Shown here piece after piece: positions 56,669-64,000 of a stretch of DNA of 64,000 bases. Position 1 is the stretch's first letter, and every line of letters begins with the position of its first letter. Source of the DNA: Roseiarcus sp963836695. Its GTDB lineage: Bacteria > Pseudomonadota > Alphaproteobacteria > Rhizobiales > Beijerinckiaceae. The stretch covers positions 4,776-68,775 of the forward strand of contig CAWIKX010000028.1 of the NCBI GenBank assembly GCA_963836695.1. The letters are read 5' to 3'. Below the pieces are notes generated by a model, which ran no database searches, had not been told where the DNA came from, and saw only the letters and a program-made list of their open reading frames with translations. Both the position numbers and the translations under genes were made by a program.

Positions 56669-56746
56669 AGCGTCGGATTTCACGAAAGTGCGACCGTAGA
56701 TTGGACGTCGTGTTATCCGTAACGGAGTCACGTGGCTTCGGGCGCG

Positions 56747-58723
56747 TCACATGCCGAACGCAGGCGCCCGGCTGTTGCCGCGCTTGAGATTGCGATACCG
56801 CGCAAGCGCCCAAAGCGGAAAAAACTTCGAATAGCCGTGGTAACGCAAATAGAACACGCGCGGAAAACCGGTCGCCGTGTGGAACGGCTCGTTCCAGAAG
56901 CCGTCCTCGCCTTGCGTCGAGGCGAGATAGGCGACCCCGCGCGCGACGGCGGGACGGTCGGCTTCGCCCGCGGCCATGAGCCCGAGCACGGCCCAGGCCG
57001 TCTGAGAGGCCGCACTGGGCGCAGGTTCATAGTCTTTGTAGTTGAGCTTGTAGCTGCTTGCGTTTTCTCCCCAGCCGCCGTCCGAATTCTGAATCCGCTC
57101 AAGCCACGTGACGGCGCGTCGCATGGGCTCGGATTGCGGGTCCTGGCCGGCGATCGACAGCGCGCATACGGACGACCAGGTTCCGTAAATGTAGTTCATG
57201 CCCCAGCGGCCGAACCAGCTTCCGTCCTTCTCCTGATCGGCCAGGAGTGCCTCGATGCCGCGCTTGAGAACCGGGCTCGTCTCGCGCGTCTCTCCGAGCT
57301 GAGCGAGCATCGAAACGCAGCGCGCCGTGACGTCAGCGGTCGGCGGGTCGAGCAGTGCGCCATGATCAGCGAACGGAATGTGATTGAGATAGGAGTAGGT
57401 GTTGTCGGCGTCGAAGGCGGCCCATGCGCCGTTCTTGCTTTGCAAGCCCTCGATCCATTCACGCGCCCGGGCGATGGCTTGCGAATGGGCGTCGGAAGCT
57501 TTGGTCAGGCCGCCGCGGTCCGCGCGGTCCATCGCCATCGCCACAACCGCAGTGTCATCGAGATCGGGATAGTGCGGATTGGCGTATTGGAACGCCCATC
57601 CGCCAGGCCGGACGTTGGGACGCTGCACCGCCCAGTCGCCCTTGACGTCGAGCACCTGGAGCGGCGCCACCCAGTCGAGGCCCGTTCGCGCCGCCCACGC
57701 GCTCGCCTCGTCGCCTGACTCCATTAGCGCGTGGGCCACGAGCGCGGTGTCCCAAACGGGCGACAAGCAGGGTTGGCAATAGGCCTCGTCCTCGCCGACC
57801 ACGAGCAGCTTCTCGATCGACCGCCGCGCGGCGGTGAGATGCGGATGGTCGGGCCTATAACCAAGCGCATCGTACATCAATACGGCGTTCGCCATGGCGG
57901 GATAGATTGCGCCTAGACCATCCTCGCCGTTCAGCCGCTCGGTCACGAAACGCGCCGCAGCGTTGAGAGCGCGCCGGCGAAGGGAGGCGGGAAAGAAGGG
58001 CTCGGCGCGCTTGAGCAGCCAATCGATCGTACCGAAGAACTTGACCGCCGCCCAACGCTGATGCGCCCCGGTCGGCCATTTCCGCACAGTCTCGGGCGGG
58101 GCGACGAACAGCTCCGGAATCGCGACGCCGCGAGGATTGGCCGCGCGCGGCTTGAGGGCCTGCAATACCAGCAGCGGGACCATCACCGTGCGCGCCCAAT
58201 AGGAGACTTTGTCGATATGGAAGGGAAACCAGCGCGGCAAAAGCATGATCTCGACCGGCATGGTCGGCACTCCGCGCCACGGAATCGCGCCGTACAACGC
58301 AAGCAGGAACCGGGTGAAGACGTTGCTCCTGGCCGCGCCGCCATAAGCGAGGATGGCGTCGCGGGCATGCGCCATGTGCGGCGATTCGATATCCTCGCCG
58401 ATCATCTTGAGAGCAAAATAGGCCTTCACGCTGGCGCTCATGTCGAAGGGACCTGCGTGAACGAGCGGCCACCCTCCATGATTGCCCTGAATGCGGCGAA
58501 GGTAGACGGCGATGAGGCGCTCGAGCTTAAGATCGGGCGCTTCGCCGCGGAAGTGCCTCAAGAGCACATATTCGGCCGGAATCGTCGCATCGGCCTCGAG
58601 CTCGAAGCACCAATGGCCATCCGCGTGCTGACGGGCGAGCAGCGCCTTCGACGCGCGCGAGATGTGACGCTCCAGCGCCTCCGCTGACGGCGCGACCTGA
58701 GATTGATCGAAAGCGATGTTCAT
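56747..58723 (-). CDS. shc: Squalene-hopene cyclase
   Basis: A 658-residue monotopic membrane enzyme that cyclises squalene to hopene and diplopterol. The catalytic acid motif DLDD (residues 387-390) is present (YPDLDDTAVVAM). Several QW repeats are visible: QHADGHWCFEL, GNHGGWPL, QSKNGAWAAFD, QEKDGSWFGRWG, QNSDGGWGENA and TQGEDGFWNEPF. The length is normal. The ATG overlaps the hpnE stop by four bases, so it is the last gene of the hpn operon. Confidence 0.98.
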   Translation of the reverse strand: MNIAFDQSQVAPSAEALERHISRASKALLARQHADGHWCFELEADATIPAEYVLLRHFRGEAPDLKLERLIAVYLRRIQGNHGGWPLVHAGPFDMSASVKAYFALKMIGEDIESPHMAHARDAILAYGGAARSNVFTRFLLALYGAIPWRGVPTMPVEIMLLPRWFPFHIDKVSYWARTVMVPLLVLQALKPRAANPRGVAIPELFVAPPETVRKWPTGAHQRWAAVKFFGTIDWLLKRAEPFFPASLRRRALNAAARFVTERLNGEDGLGAIYPAMANAVLMYDALGYRPDHPHLTAARRSIEKLLVVGEDEAYCQPCLSPVWDTALVAHALMESGDEASAWAARTGLDWVAPLQVLDVKGDWAVQRPNVRPGGWAFQYANPHYPDLDDTAVVAMAMDRADRGGLTKASDAHSQAIARAREWIEGLQSKNGAWAAFDADNTYSYLNHIPFADHGALLDPPTADVTARCVSMLAQLGETRETSPVLKRGIEALLADQEKDGSWFGRWGMNYIYGTWSSVCALSIAGQDPQSEPMRRAVTWLERIQNSDGGWGENASSYKLNYKDYEPAPSAASQTAWAVLGLMAAGEADRPAVARGVAYLASTQGEDGFWNEPFHTATGFPRVFYLRYHGYSKFFPLWALARYRNLKRGNSRAPAFGM

Positions 58724-60009
58724 GTCGAAACACTCATGGCACGGCGCCGCGGCGCATCAGCGCCCGATGCCGTTATGATCGAAGCGGCCTTATAGCCCGA
58801 ACGCACCGCGCCTTCGATGGTGGCTGGCAGGCCCGTCTGTATCCAATCGCCGGCGAGCAGGACATTCGACCATTGCGTGCGCGAATCCGGCCGTTTGGCG
58901 TTCTGCGCCGGGGTCGCGGCGAAGGTCGCGCGCTTTTCCTTGACGATCTGCCAGGGCGGCACATCGGGCGGGAGACCGGTGAGCACAGCCGCCTCCCGCC
59001 AGATATCGGCCGCGAGCGCGTCGCGCGGTCTGTCGATGAGGCGGTCAGCGTTGCTAATGGTGACCGAGAGCCGATCTGGGAAAGCGAACAGCCATTCGAT
59101 CTCAGCGTTCACGACGCCGACGATCGTCGGCTGGCCGCGAGGCGGCTTGACATGGAAATGAACATTGAGAATGGCACGAAATTCGTCCGGCGCCGCGAGG
59201 CCCGGAAGGAGTTCCTTCGCGATCCATGGTGGCGCGCTGACGATCACAGAATTGTCCGTGCTAAGTTCCTGCTGCGTCCGATCAAAGACGAGCGCAACGG
59301 CGCGTTTCGCCTCGAACTGGATCGCCCGGAGGCGGTCGCCGAATCGAACAGGAAAGCCTCGCGCGTCGAGAAAAGCCAGCGCCGGATCAATGAAGCTCAG
59401 GCCAAGCCCATGGGCCGCAAAGAGCGGATGGCACGCCTTTCCCCCCGCGGCGAGAGTCTCCCGCAGAAGAGCCGCCGTGAGCGCGGCGGAGCTTTCCGGA
59501 GGATCGGTGTTGAGCGCCGAGGTCAGGAGAGGGCGCCAGAGCCGCTCGTAGAGCGGTCCCTCACACCGCATCGCCTCTCCGACAGTCGCGCGCCACCCCT
59601 TCACGAACACGCCGAGCGGAGAGAGATATTCCCCAAACGCGGCGCCTGGAACGCGCTTCTTGCGATCGAACAGCCACCAGGGGATTCGGCCTTCGCTGAG
59701 ATCGAGCCGCCAGCGCTCGCCGCTCTTCAAGTCCGCGAAGTCGAAGACTGCAGCGCCGGGATCATGCAACGTCCCACGCGCTCCGATTCGATCGAGATAG
59801 TCCAGCGCCTCGTGATTGCCTGACAGCAGTAGATGGTTGCCATTGTCGATGACGACCCCAAGCGTTGGATCAAGATAGGATCGGCAACGGCCGCCAGCAA
59901 AGGAGGCGGCCTCGTGCACGACGACCTTGCGCCCGCCGTCGAGGAGGCGCACGGCCGCGCTCAGGCCGGCAATGCCTGCCCCGATGACATGGACAACGCC
60001 AGCGCTCAC
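58720..60009 (-). CDS. hpnE: Hydroxysqualene dehydroxylase HpnE
   Basis: A 429-residue FAD-dependent reductase that turns hydroxysqualene into squalene. The FAD motif is VVHVIGAGIAGLSAAVRLLDGGRKVVVHEAASFAGGRC. The C-terminal FAD-binding segment is NVLLAGDWIQTGLPATIEGAVRSGYKAA. The middle has VVIDNGNHLLLSGNHEALDYL, typical for HpnE. It overlaps hpnD and shc by four bases each. Phytoene-desaturase-like relatives are ruled out by the hpn context. Confidence 0.96.
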   Translation of the reverse strand: MSAGVVHVIGAGIAGLSAAVRLLDGGRKVVVHEAASFAGGRCRSYLDPTLGVVIDNGNHLLLSGNHEALDYLDRIGARGTLHDPGAAVFDFADLKSGERWRLDLSEGRIPWWLFDRKKRVPGAAFGEYLSPLGVFVKGWRATVGEAMRCEGPLYERLWRPLLTSALNTDPPESSAALTAALLRETLAAGGKACHPLFAAHGLGLSFIDPALAFLDARGFPVRFGDRLRAIQFEAKRAVALVFDRTQQELSTDNSVIVSAPPWIAKELLPGLAAPDEFRAILNVHFHVKPPRGQPTIVGVVNAEIEWLFAFPDRLSVTISNADRLIDRPRDALAADIWREAAVLTGLPPDVPPWQIVKEKRATFAATPAQNAKRPDSRTQWSNVLLAGDWIQTGLPATIEGAVRSGYKAASIITASGADAPRRRAMSVST

Positions 60010-60830
60010 AGGATGCCGTATCGCAGCAGCGCGCCAAGCAGACGCAGGCGGCTCGCCCTTGCGCGCCGCCGCGGCGGAGCAAAGCCTTCGTTCACCATCC
60101 TGTCGAGGATGGAGCCATAGGCGACGGCCATCAACCGTGGCGCTTTCACCGCAGCTCGCGGCGCCGCCGCCATGATGGAATGGGCCTTATCGAAATGCTC
60201 GCGAGCGCGCTCAGCCACCGCGACGCACGCCTGGGCCAGCTTTGGGTCCGCGGCGGCAGATAGTGGATCGTCCGTCGTCACCCCGGCGGCCATTAACGCC
60301 TCGCGCGGCAGGTAGAGCCGCCCCGCGCTTGCGTCCTCGTCGATGTCGCGCAGGATGTTAGTGAGCTGAAGCGCGCGGCCGAGATGATGAGCGAGGGCCA
60401 CGCCGGGGTCGTCAGGCAAGCCAAAGATGCGCACCGAAAGCCGACCGACGGCGGAGGCCACCCGATCGCAGTAAAGGTCCAGCGTCGCCCAGTCGGGAGC
60501 GCGGATGTCCCGTTCGGCGTCCATCGCCATGCCGTCGATCACCGCTTCGAAGTCATCTTGGCTGAGACGATAGCTGCGGCTCGCCTCGTCGAGGACGGCG
60601 AGATGGCCAGGCGCCTGGCCCATGAACATCGCGGCAATGTCGGCGCGCCAACGCTCAAGCTCGGACAGGCGTTCAGCCGCGATCGCTGGCCCACGGTCAT
60701 CCGCAATATCATCGACGGCGCGGCAGAAGTCGTACAGCGCCAACATCGCCTCACGCCGACGCTCCGGCAAGACGCGCATGGCGGCATAGAAGGAGGAACT
60801 GTGCGCCGCTGGCGCCGCCTGCGAGCTCAT
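60006..60830 (-). CDS. hpnD: Presqualene diphosphate synthase HpnD
   Basis: A 274-residue squalene/phytoene-synthase-fold protein joining two farnesyl diphosphates to presqualene diphosphate. Aspartate-rich motifs are FCRAVDDIADDRG (residues about 37-46) and LQLTNILRDIDEDASAGRLYLP. The pair RDIRAPDWATLDLYCDRVASAVGRLSVRIFG is typical. Start: ATG at 60830, overlapping the hpnC stop by four bases. The C-terminal tail is basic (APPRRRARASRLRLLGALLR) and may contact the membrane. Confidence 0.96.
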   Translation of the reverse strand: MSSQAAPAAHSSSFYAAMRVLPERRREAMLALYDFCRAVDDIADDRGPAIAAERLSELERWRADIAAMFMGQAPGHLAVLDEASRSYRLSQDDFEAVIDGMAMDAERDIRAPDWATLDLYCDRVASAVGRLSVRIFGLPDDPGVALAHHLGRALQLTNILRDIDEDASAGRLYLPREALMAAGVTTDDPLSAAADPKLAQACVAVAERAREHFDKAHSIMAAAPRAAVKAPRLMAVAYGSILDRMVNEGFAPPRRRARASRLRLLGALLRYGIL

Positions 60831-61705
60831 GCGGTCACCTTCGCCCGCCGCGTGCGCCCCACGCGCATCATTGCTAGGCCAAGGAACCGCGCCGCGCCGA
60901 GCCCGCCGACCCAAGCGAAACCGGCCTTGCCGAGGTGAACGCGCTCGCTCAACGGATCGCGGCTTTCGAGATCGCGCGCGAGACGTCGCGCGAGCGCATG
61001 GATCGCGGCGATCTCCGCGCCGAGGCGCACATCCCTGATCTGCGGGATCAGCGCCCCCCCAACCGTCACAAGATCGCTGGTGCGTCTCGCAAGCTCATGA
61101 AGCGCGCCGAGCAAAGGAGGCGACGCCTTTGGCGCGTCTAGCATCTCCACCGAGGCTCCATGCGCCGCGAGCATGTCAAACGGCAGATAGACACGGTTTA
61201 AGCGCCGATAATCATCAGCGCAGTCCTGCAGGTGATTGATGATCTGCAGCGCTGAGCACATGGCGTCGGACGCCGGCCACATGGAGGGATCCTCTCCATG
61301 CACGTCGAGAACGAAGCGGCCGACCGGCGCCGCCGACAGGGCGCAATAATCCATCAGCTCTGACCAATTTGAGTAGCGGTTCTTTCGCGCGTCTAGCCGG
61401 AAGGCCTTGAGCAGATCAAGCGCGTGCTTCGGGTGCAAGCCGGTCTCGGCCAGGGCGATGCGCAACGGCTCGGCGTGAGGATCGGACGGCCCGCGCCCGG
61501 TGAGCGCATCGTCGAGATCGTCGAGAAGCTTAAGCTTTGTCTCTGGCGACAAGGACGGGTGATCGGCGACATCGTCCGCGGCGCGAACGAAACGATAGAA
61601 GGCGAGGATCGGACCTCGCCGCTCCTCGCTGAGCAGCCACGAAGCGACCGGAAAATTCTCGTCACGGTGGCCCTTGCCGGAAAGGGCCTCGCTCACCGCC
61701 GTCAT
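60827..61705 (-). CDS. hpnC: Hydroxysqualene synthase HpnC
   Basis: A 292-residue member of the squalene/phytoene synthase fold that converts presqualene diphosphate to hydroxysqualene. It starts KGHRDENFPVASWLLSEERRGPILAFYRFVRAADDVADHPSL, with the first Asp-rich motif DDVAD. The second motif is QIINHLQDCADDYRRLNRVYLP. Start: ATG at 61705, overlapping the hpnB stop by four bases. The presence of hpnC, hpnD and hpnE together defines the three-step squalene route. Confidence 0.96.
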   Translation of the reverse strand: MTAVSEALSGKGHRDENFPVASWLLSEERRGPILAFYRFVRAADDVADHPSLSPETKLKLLDDLDDALTGRGPSDPHAEPLRIALAETGLHPKHALDLLKAFRLDARKNRYSNWSELMDYCALSAAPVGRFVLDVHGEDPSMWPASDAMCSALQIINHLQDCADDYRRLNRVYLPFDMLAAHGASVEMLDAPKASPPLLGALHELARRTSDLVTVGGALIPQIRDVRLGAEIAAIHALARRLARDLESRDPLSERVHLGKAGFAWVGGLGAARFLGLAMMRVGRTRRAKVTA

Positions 61706-62892
61706 GCGCGGCCCGTCTCTCGCATCGGCGCCTGGATGCGTCCTTTCCAATAGCCGCCGCGTCCCCGCCAATATTGTAGCGCGGAGTCGAAGGTGAAGGC
61801 GACATAGGCTACGGCGATGGCCGGAAGGGCGAGAGCCCCGACAACGGGGCGTCCGTAGAGCCGCAGCGTCGGCATGAGCGAGATCGCCATCATCGCCCAA
61901 GCGAGCGCGCCGACCGCTTGCGCCGGACCGCGCGCAAATATGGCGAAGAGCGGCGGCGCCACATAGACGACCGCCATGCCCGCAATCGCGCCGGCGAGGC
62001 GCAGCGGCGAATAGCGCATTTCCGCATAGGCGGAGCGCGCCACCATCCGGCCGAAATCAGCGAAAGTCCGATAGCCGCGCAAACTATCGACGCTTTCGGT
62101 CAGCCCAACCCAGATCGGCCCCTGCCCTTTCATGAGCGCGCCCAAAGCGCAATCGTCGATCAAGGCGTTCCGCACAGCATCGAGACCACCTGCCCTGTGA
62201 AGCGCCTCGCGCCGCACGAGCATGCACCCGCCAGCCGCCGCAGCCGTGGCGCGCCGAGCATCGTTGACCCAGGCGAAGGGATAGAGCATCTGAAAGAAGA
62301 ACACGAAAGCCGGCGCGAGCCAGCGCTCCGCGGCGCTCTTGCAGCGCAGCTTGACCATCAGCGACGTGAGCACGCTGCTCTTCCTGCGAGCGATTACGAC
62401 GAGACGAGAAAGCACCTGTGGCGCATAGGCGATGTCGGCGTCGGTGAACAGGACGAATTCAGGCCTGGTCGCGCCGACCTCTACCTCGGCCAGGCCCTGA
62501 CGCATCGCCGCCAGTTTGCCGGTCCAACCCGAAGGCGGCCCGTTTCCTATGACAACTGTGAGCCGGTTGACCGCGTTAGCGGAGCTCGCCGCCGCGGACG
62601 CGACAGCAGCTGTGCCATCCGTGCTCTGGTCGTCGACCACCATCACGGAGAGCTGGCCGGAATAATCCTGACGAAGGAGTGAGCCGACGCTTCGAGCGAT
62701 GGTGTCGGCCTCGTCGCGAGCCGGAATGATCGCGACAATGCTAGGCCAAGCGTCCGGCTCCTGCGTTCGCGCAACGCCATTCGTCGCGGCCGCTGAATCG
62801 TCGCGCTCGCTGCACAGCCAAAACCATCCCCTGCCGAACAGAAGATAGGCCCATATGGCCAGCGGAATGAGGGAGCCGGCGATGACGATCAT
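61702..62892 (-). CDS. hpnB: Hopanoid-associated glycosyltransferase HpnB
   Basis: A 396-residue membrane glycosyltransferase of GT2 family style. An N-terminal helix (VIAGSLIPLAIWAYLLFG) is followed by the GT-A domain: VAIIPARDEADTIARSVGSLLRQ, then VMVVDDQSTDGTAAVA, VLFTDADIAYAPQVLSRLV (DxD-like) and GGCMLVRREALHRAGG. C-terminal helices (AGAIAGMAVVYVAPPLFAIF and following) anchor it. The start at 62892 overlaps the hpnA stop by four bases. Its precise role in hopanoid metabolism is not settled. Confidence 0.93.
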   Translation of the reverse strand: MIVIAGSLIPLAIWAYLLFGRGWFWLCSERDDSAAATNGVARTQEPDAWPSIVAIIPARDEADTIARSVGSLLRQDYSGQLSVMVVDDQSTDGTAAVASAAASSANAVNRLTVVIGNGPPSGWTGKLAAMRQGLAEVEVGATRPEFVLFTDADIAYAPQVLSRLVVIARRKSSVLTSLMVKLRCKSAAERWLAPAFVFFFQMLYPFAWVNDARRATAAAAGGCMLVRREALHRAGGLDAVRNALIDDCALGALMKGQGPIWVGLTESVDSLRGYRTFADFGRMVARSAYAEMRYSPLRLAGAIAGMAVVYVAPPLFAIFARGPAQAVGALAWAMMAISLMPTLRLYGRPVVGALALPAIAVAYVAFTFDSALQYWRGRGGYWKGRIQAPMRETGRA

Positions 62893-63976
62893 TTGAAATA
62901 GCCGTGGCTGCGAAACCAGGCGATCGCATCGGTAAGGCCTTCGTGATAGGGCCTTGAAGAATAGCCAAGCTCGCGCCGCGCCTTGGAATCGTTGAAGAAC
63001 ATGTGATGGCCCGCCATCCGCAAGCCGTCCATGGTGATGAAGGGCTCGACGCCGCGGAGGCTCGCCACCAGCTCCGCTCCATAGGCGAGTGGGTAGAGCA
63101 TGGTTCGCGGCAGTTTCAGTTTGGGAGGCCGCCGTCCGACAATACGGGCGATATCGGCCAGCATGTCGGCGAGAAGGACATTGTCGCCGCCAAGGATATA
63201 GCGCTCGCCAATTTTGCCGCAGTCGAGGGCGGCGACATGGCCGGCCGCGACATCGTCGACATGCGCGAGGTTGAGCCCCGTGTCCACGAAGCCCGGCATC
63301 CGGCCGGCCGCCGCCTCGACAATGATGCGGCCGGTCGGAGTCGGCCGCACGTCGCGCGGACCAATTGGCGTCGAGGGGTTGACGATCACCGCCGGCAGCC
63401 CGTCGCGCCGGACCATGCCCTCGACGAGACGTTCGGCTGCGACCTTGCTGCGCTTGTACGCCCCGATTCCCTCGCCTTCGGCGAGAGGCTGATCCTCCGT
63501 CGAGGCGGCGCCGTCGGCAAGCTTCAAGGTCGCCACGCTGCTGGTGTAGACGATGCGCTCGACGCCGGCTCTCAGCGCCTCCTCCATGACGAGCCGTGTT
63601 CCCTCGACATTGTTGCGGCTGATCTCTTCCGGGTTTCGTGCCCAGAGCCGGTAATCCGCCGCCGCGTGAAAGAGGAATCGGACACCTTTCAGCGCCTGCG
63701 CCAACGAGGCGCGATCGCGGAGGTCGCCTTCGCACAGGGTGTCGGCGGGATTGAGATTGGCGCGAGGGCTCGATGCACGCACCAGCACGCGGACGTCATC
63801 GCCGCGGGCTCTAAGCGCCGCGGCAATCGCGGAGCCGAGAAAGCCACTCGCGCCTGTAACGAGGACGGTCGACGGACGCGCTTCGAGCGCGCTCCTGGCT
63901 CCGCAGCAATCGCGGCTGCCTCGCGGACCGGCTCGATGTCCGGCAAAGCAACGTTTTGTCCGCCTTCACGATCCAT
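62889..63976 (-). pseudogene. hpnA: Hopanoid-associated sugar epimerase HpnA, 5' frameshift
   Basis: The body is a normal HpnA (NAD-dependent epimerase/dehydratase): TVLVTGASGFLGSAIAAALRARGDD, then RVLVRASSPRANL, FHAAADYRLWARNPEEI, VYTSSVATL, GAYKRSKVAAERLV (YxxxK) and GLNLAHVDDVAAGHVAAL. The Rossmann start has no in-frame start codon before it. The only sensible start is an ATG at 63976 in another frame (MDREGGQNVALPDIEPVREA), which joins the body if one base is added near 63875-63890. The span of 1088 bases is one short of 363 codons. It begins the hpnABCDE-shc operon; sequence error or recent frameshift cannot be told apart. The upstream promoter is cut by the window end. Confidence 0.85.
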
Positions 63977-64000
63977 GCGTAAAGCTTACCAAATTGAGGC

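Noticed and set aside
61702..63735. A long frame suggesting a 677-residue HpnB with a big N-terminal extension
   Set aside because: The first 280 codons are the wrong frame of hpnA; the true hpnB starts at 62892 with a four-base overlap.

Overview
The window is about 64 kb of GC-rich chromosome from an alphaproteobacterium, most likely of the order Hyphomicrobiales (Rhizobiales). The evidence is a CtrA response regulator beside a fliJ-like gene with four GANTC sites between them, a GTTC-N7-GTTC LexA box before dnaE2, an FrcBCA-type sugar ABC transporter, rhizobial-style GC-rich palindromic repeats, and a tight hopanoid operon. A Beijerinckiaceae/Methylocystaceae-like host is a guess. I saw no rRNA, tRNA or CRISPR array, and no complete IS element.

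Layout. 0-9.2 kb: small heat shock protein, exported protein, threonine aldolase, gltB-gltD. 9.2-14.9 kb: ctrA, fliJ, three-gene proton-translocating transhydrogenase, alpha/beta hydrolase. 15.4-23.6 kb: OsmC, MATE exporter, nucleoside hydrolase, dnaE2 carrying two in-frame repeat elements, a VapC remnant, an EamA exporter. 23.6-29.1 kb: phd-vapC, methyltransferase, comF, grxC, two DUF proteins, GNAT, pyrophosphatase. 29.1-35.5 kb: FrcBCA-like transporter, flavin monooxygenase, broken sirtuin gene, mazEF, RMD1/DUF155 protein. 35.6-38.7 kb: cupin, Gly-rich secreted peptide, bluB, an AT-rich/hairpin-rich intergenic region, an orphan HTH protein. 38.7-46.4 kb: divergent sugar-acid catabolic cluster. 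46.5-50.7 kb: sdhCDAB and dps. 50.7-56.6 kb: six-gene operon starting with inositol-3-phosphate synthase. 56.7-64 kb: hpnABCDE-shc.

How the genes work together. The 39-46 kb cluster reads as a non-phosphorylating route: a UxaA-family dehydratase makes a 2-keto-3-deoxy sugar acid, an XylX-like dehydratase makes 2-oxoglutarate semialdehyde, and an aldehyde dehydrogenase makes 2-oxoglutarate, probably under a GntR/FCD regulator. The hopanoid operon takes farnesyl diphosphate through presqualene diphosphate and hydroxysqualene to squalene (HpnC, D, E) and on to hopene (Shc). The operon beside it (inositol phosphate synthase, HAD phosphatase, nucleotidyltransferase, ATP-grasp ligase, class III aminotransferase, Gfo/Idh/MocA dehydrogenase) has the enzyme set for an activated or amino-acylated aminocyclitol. 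I know no described pathway with this composition and consider it the best candidate for an undescribed system.

Caution. Four genes that should be intact (cobB twice, sdhD, the Gfo/Idh/MocA gene, hpnA) carry single-base frameshifts. The spread suggests sequence errors in at least some cases, since SdhD is normally required for complex II.
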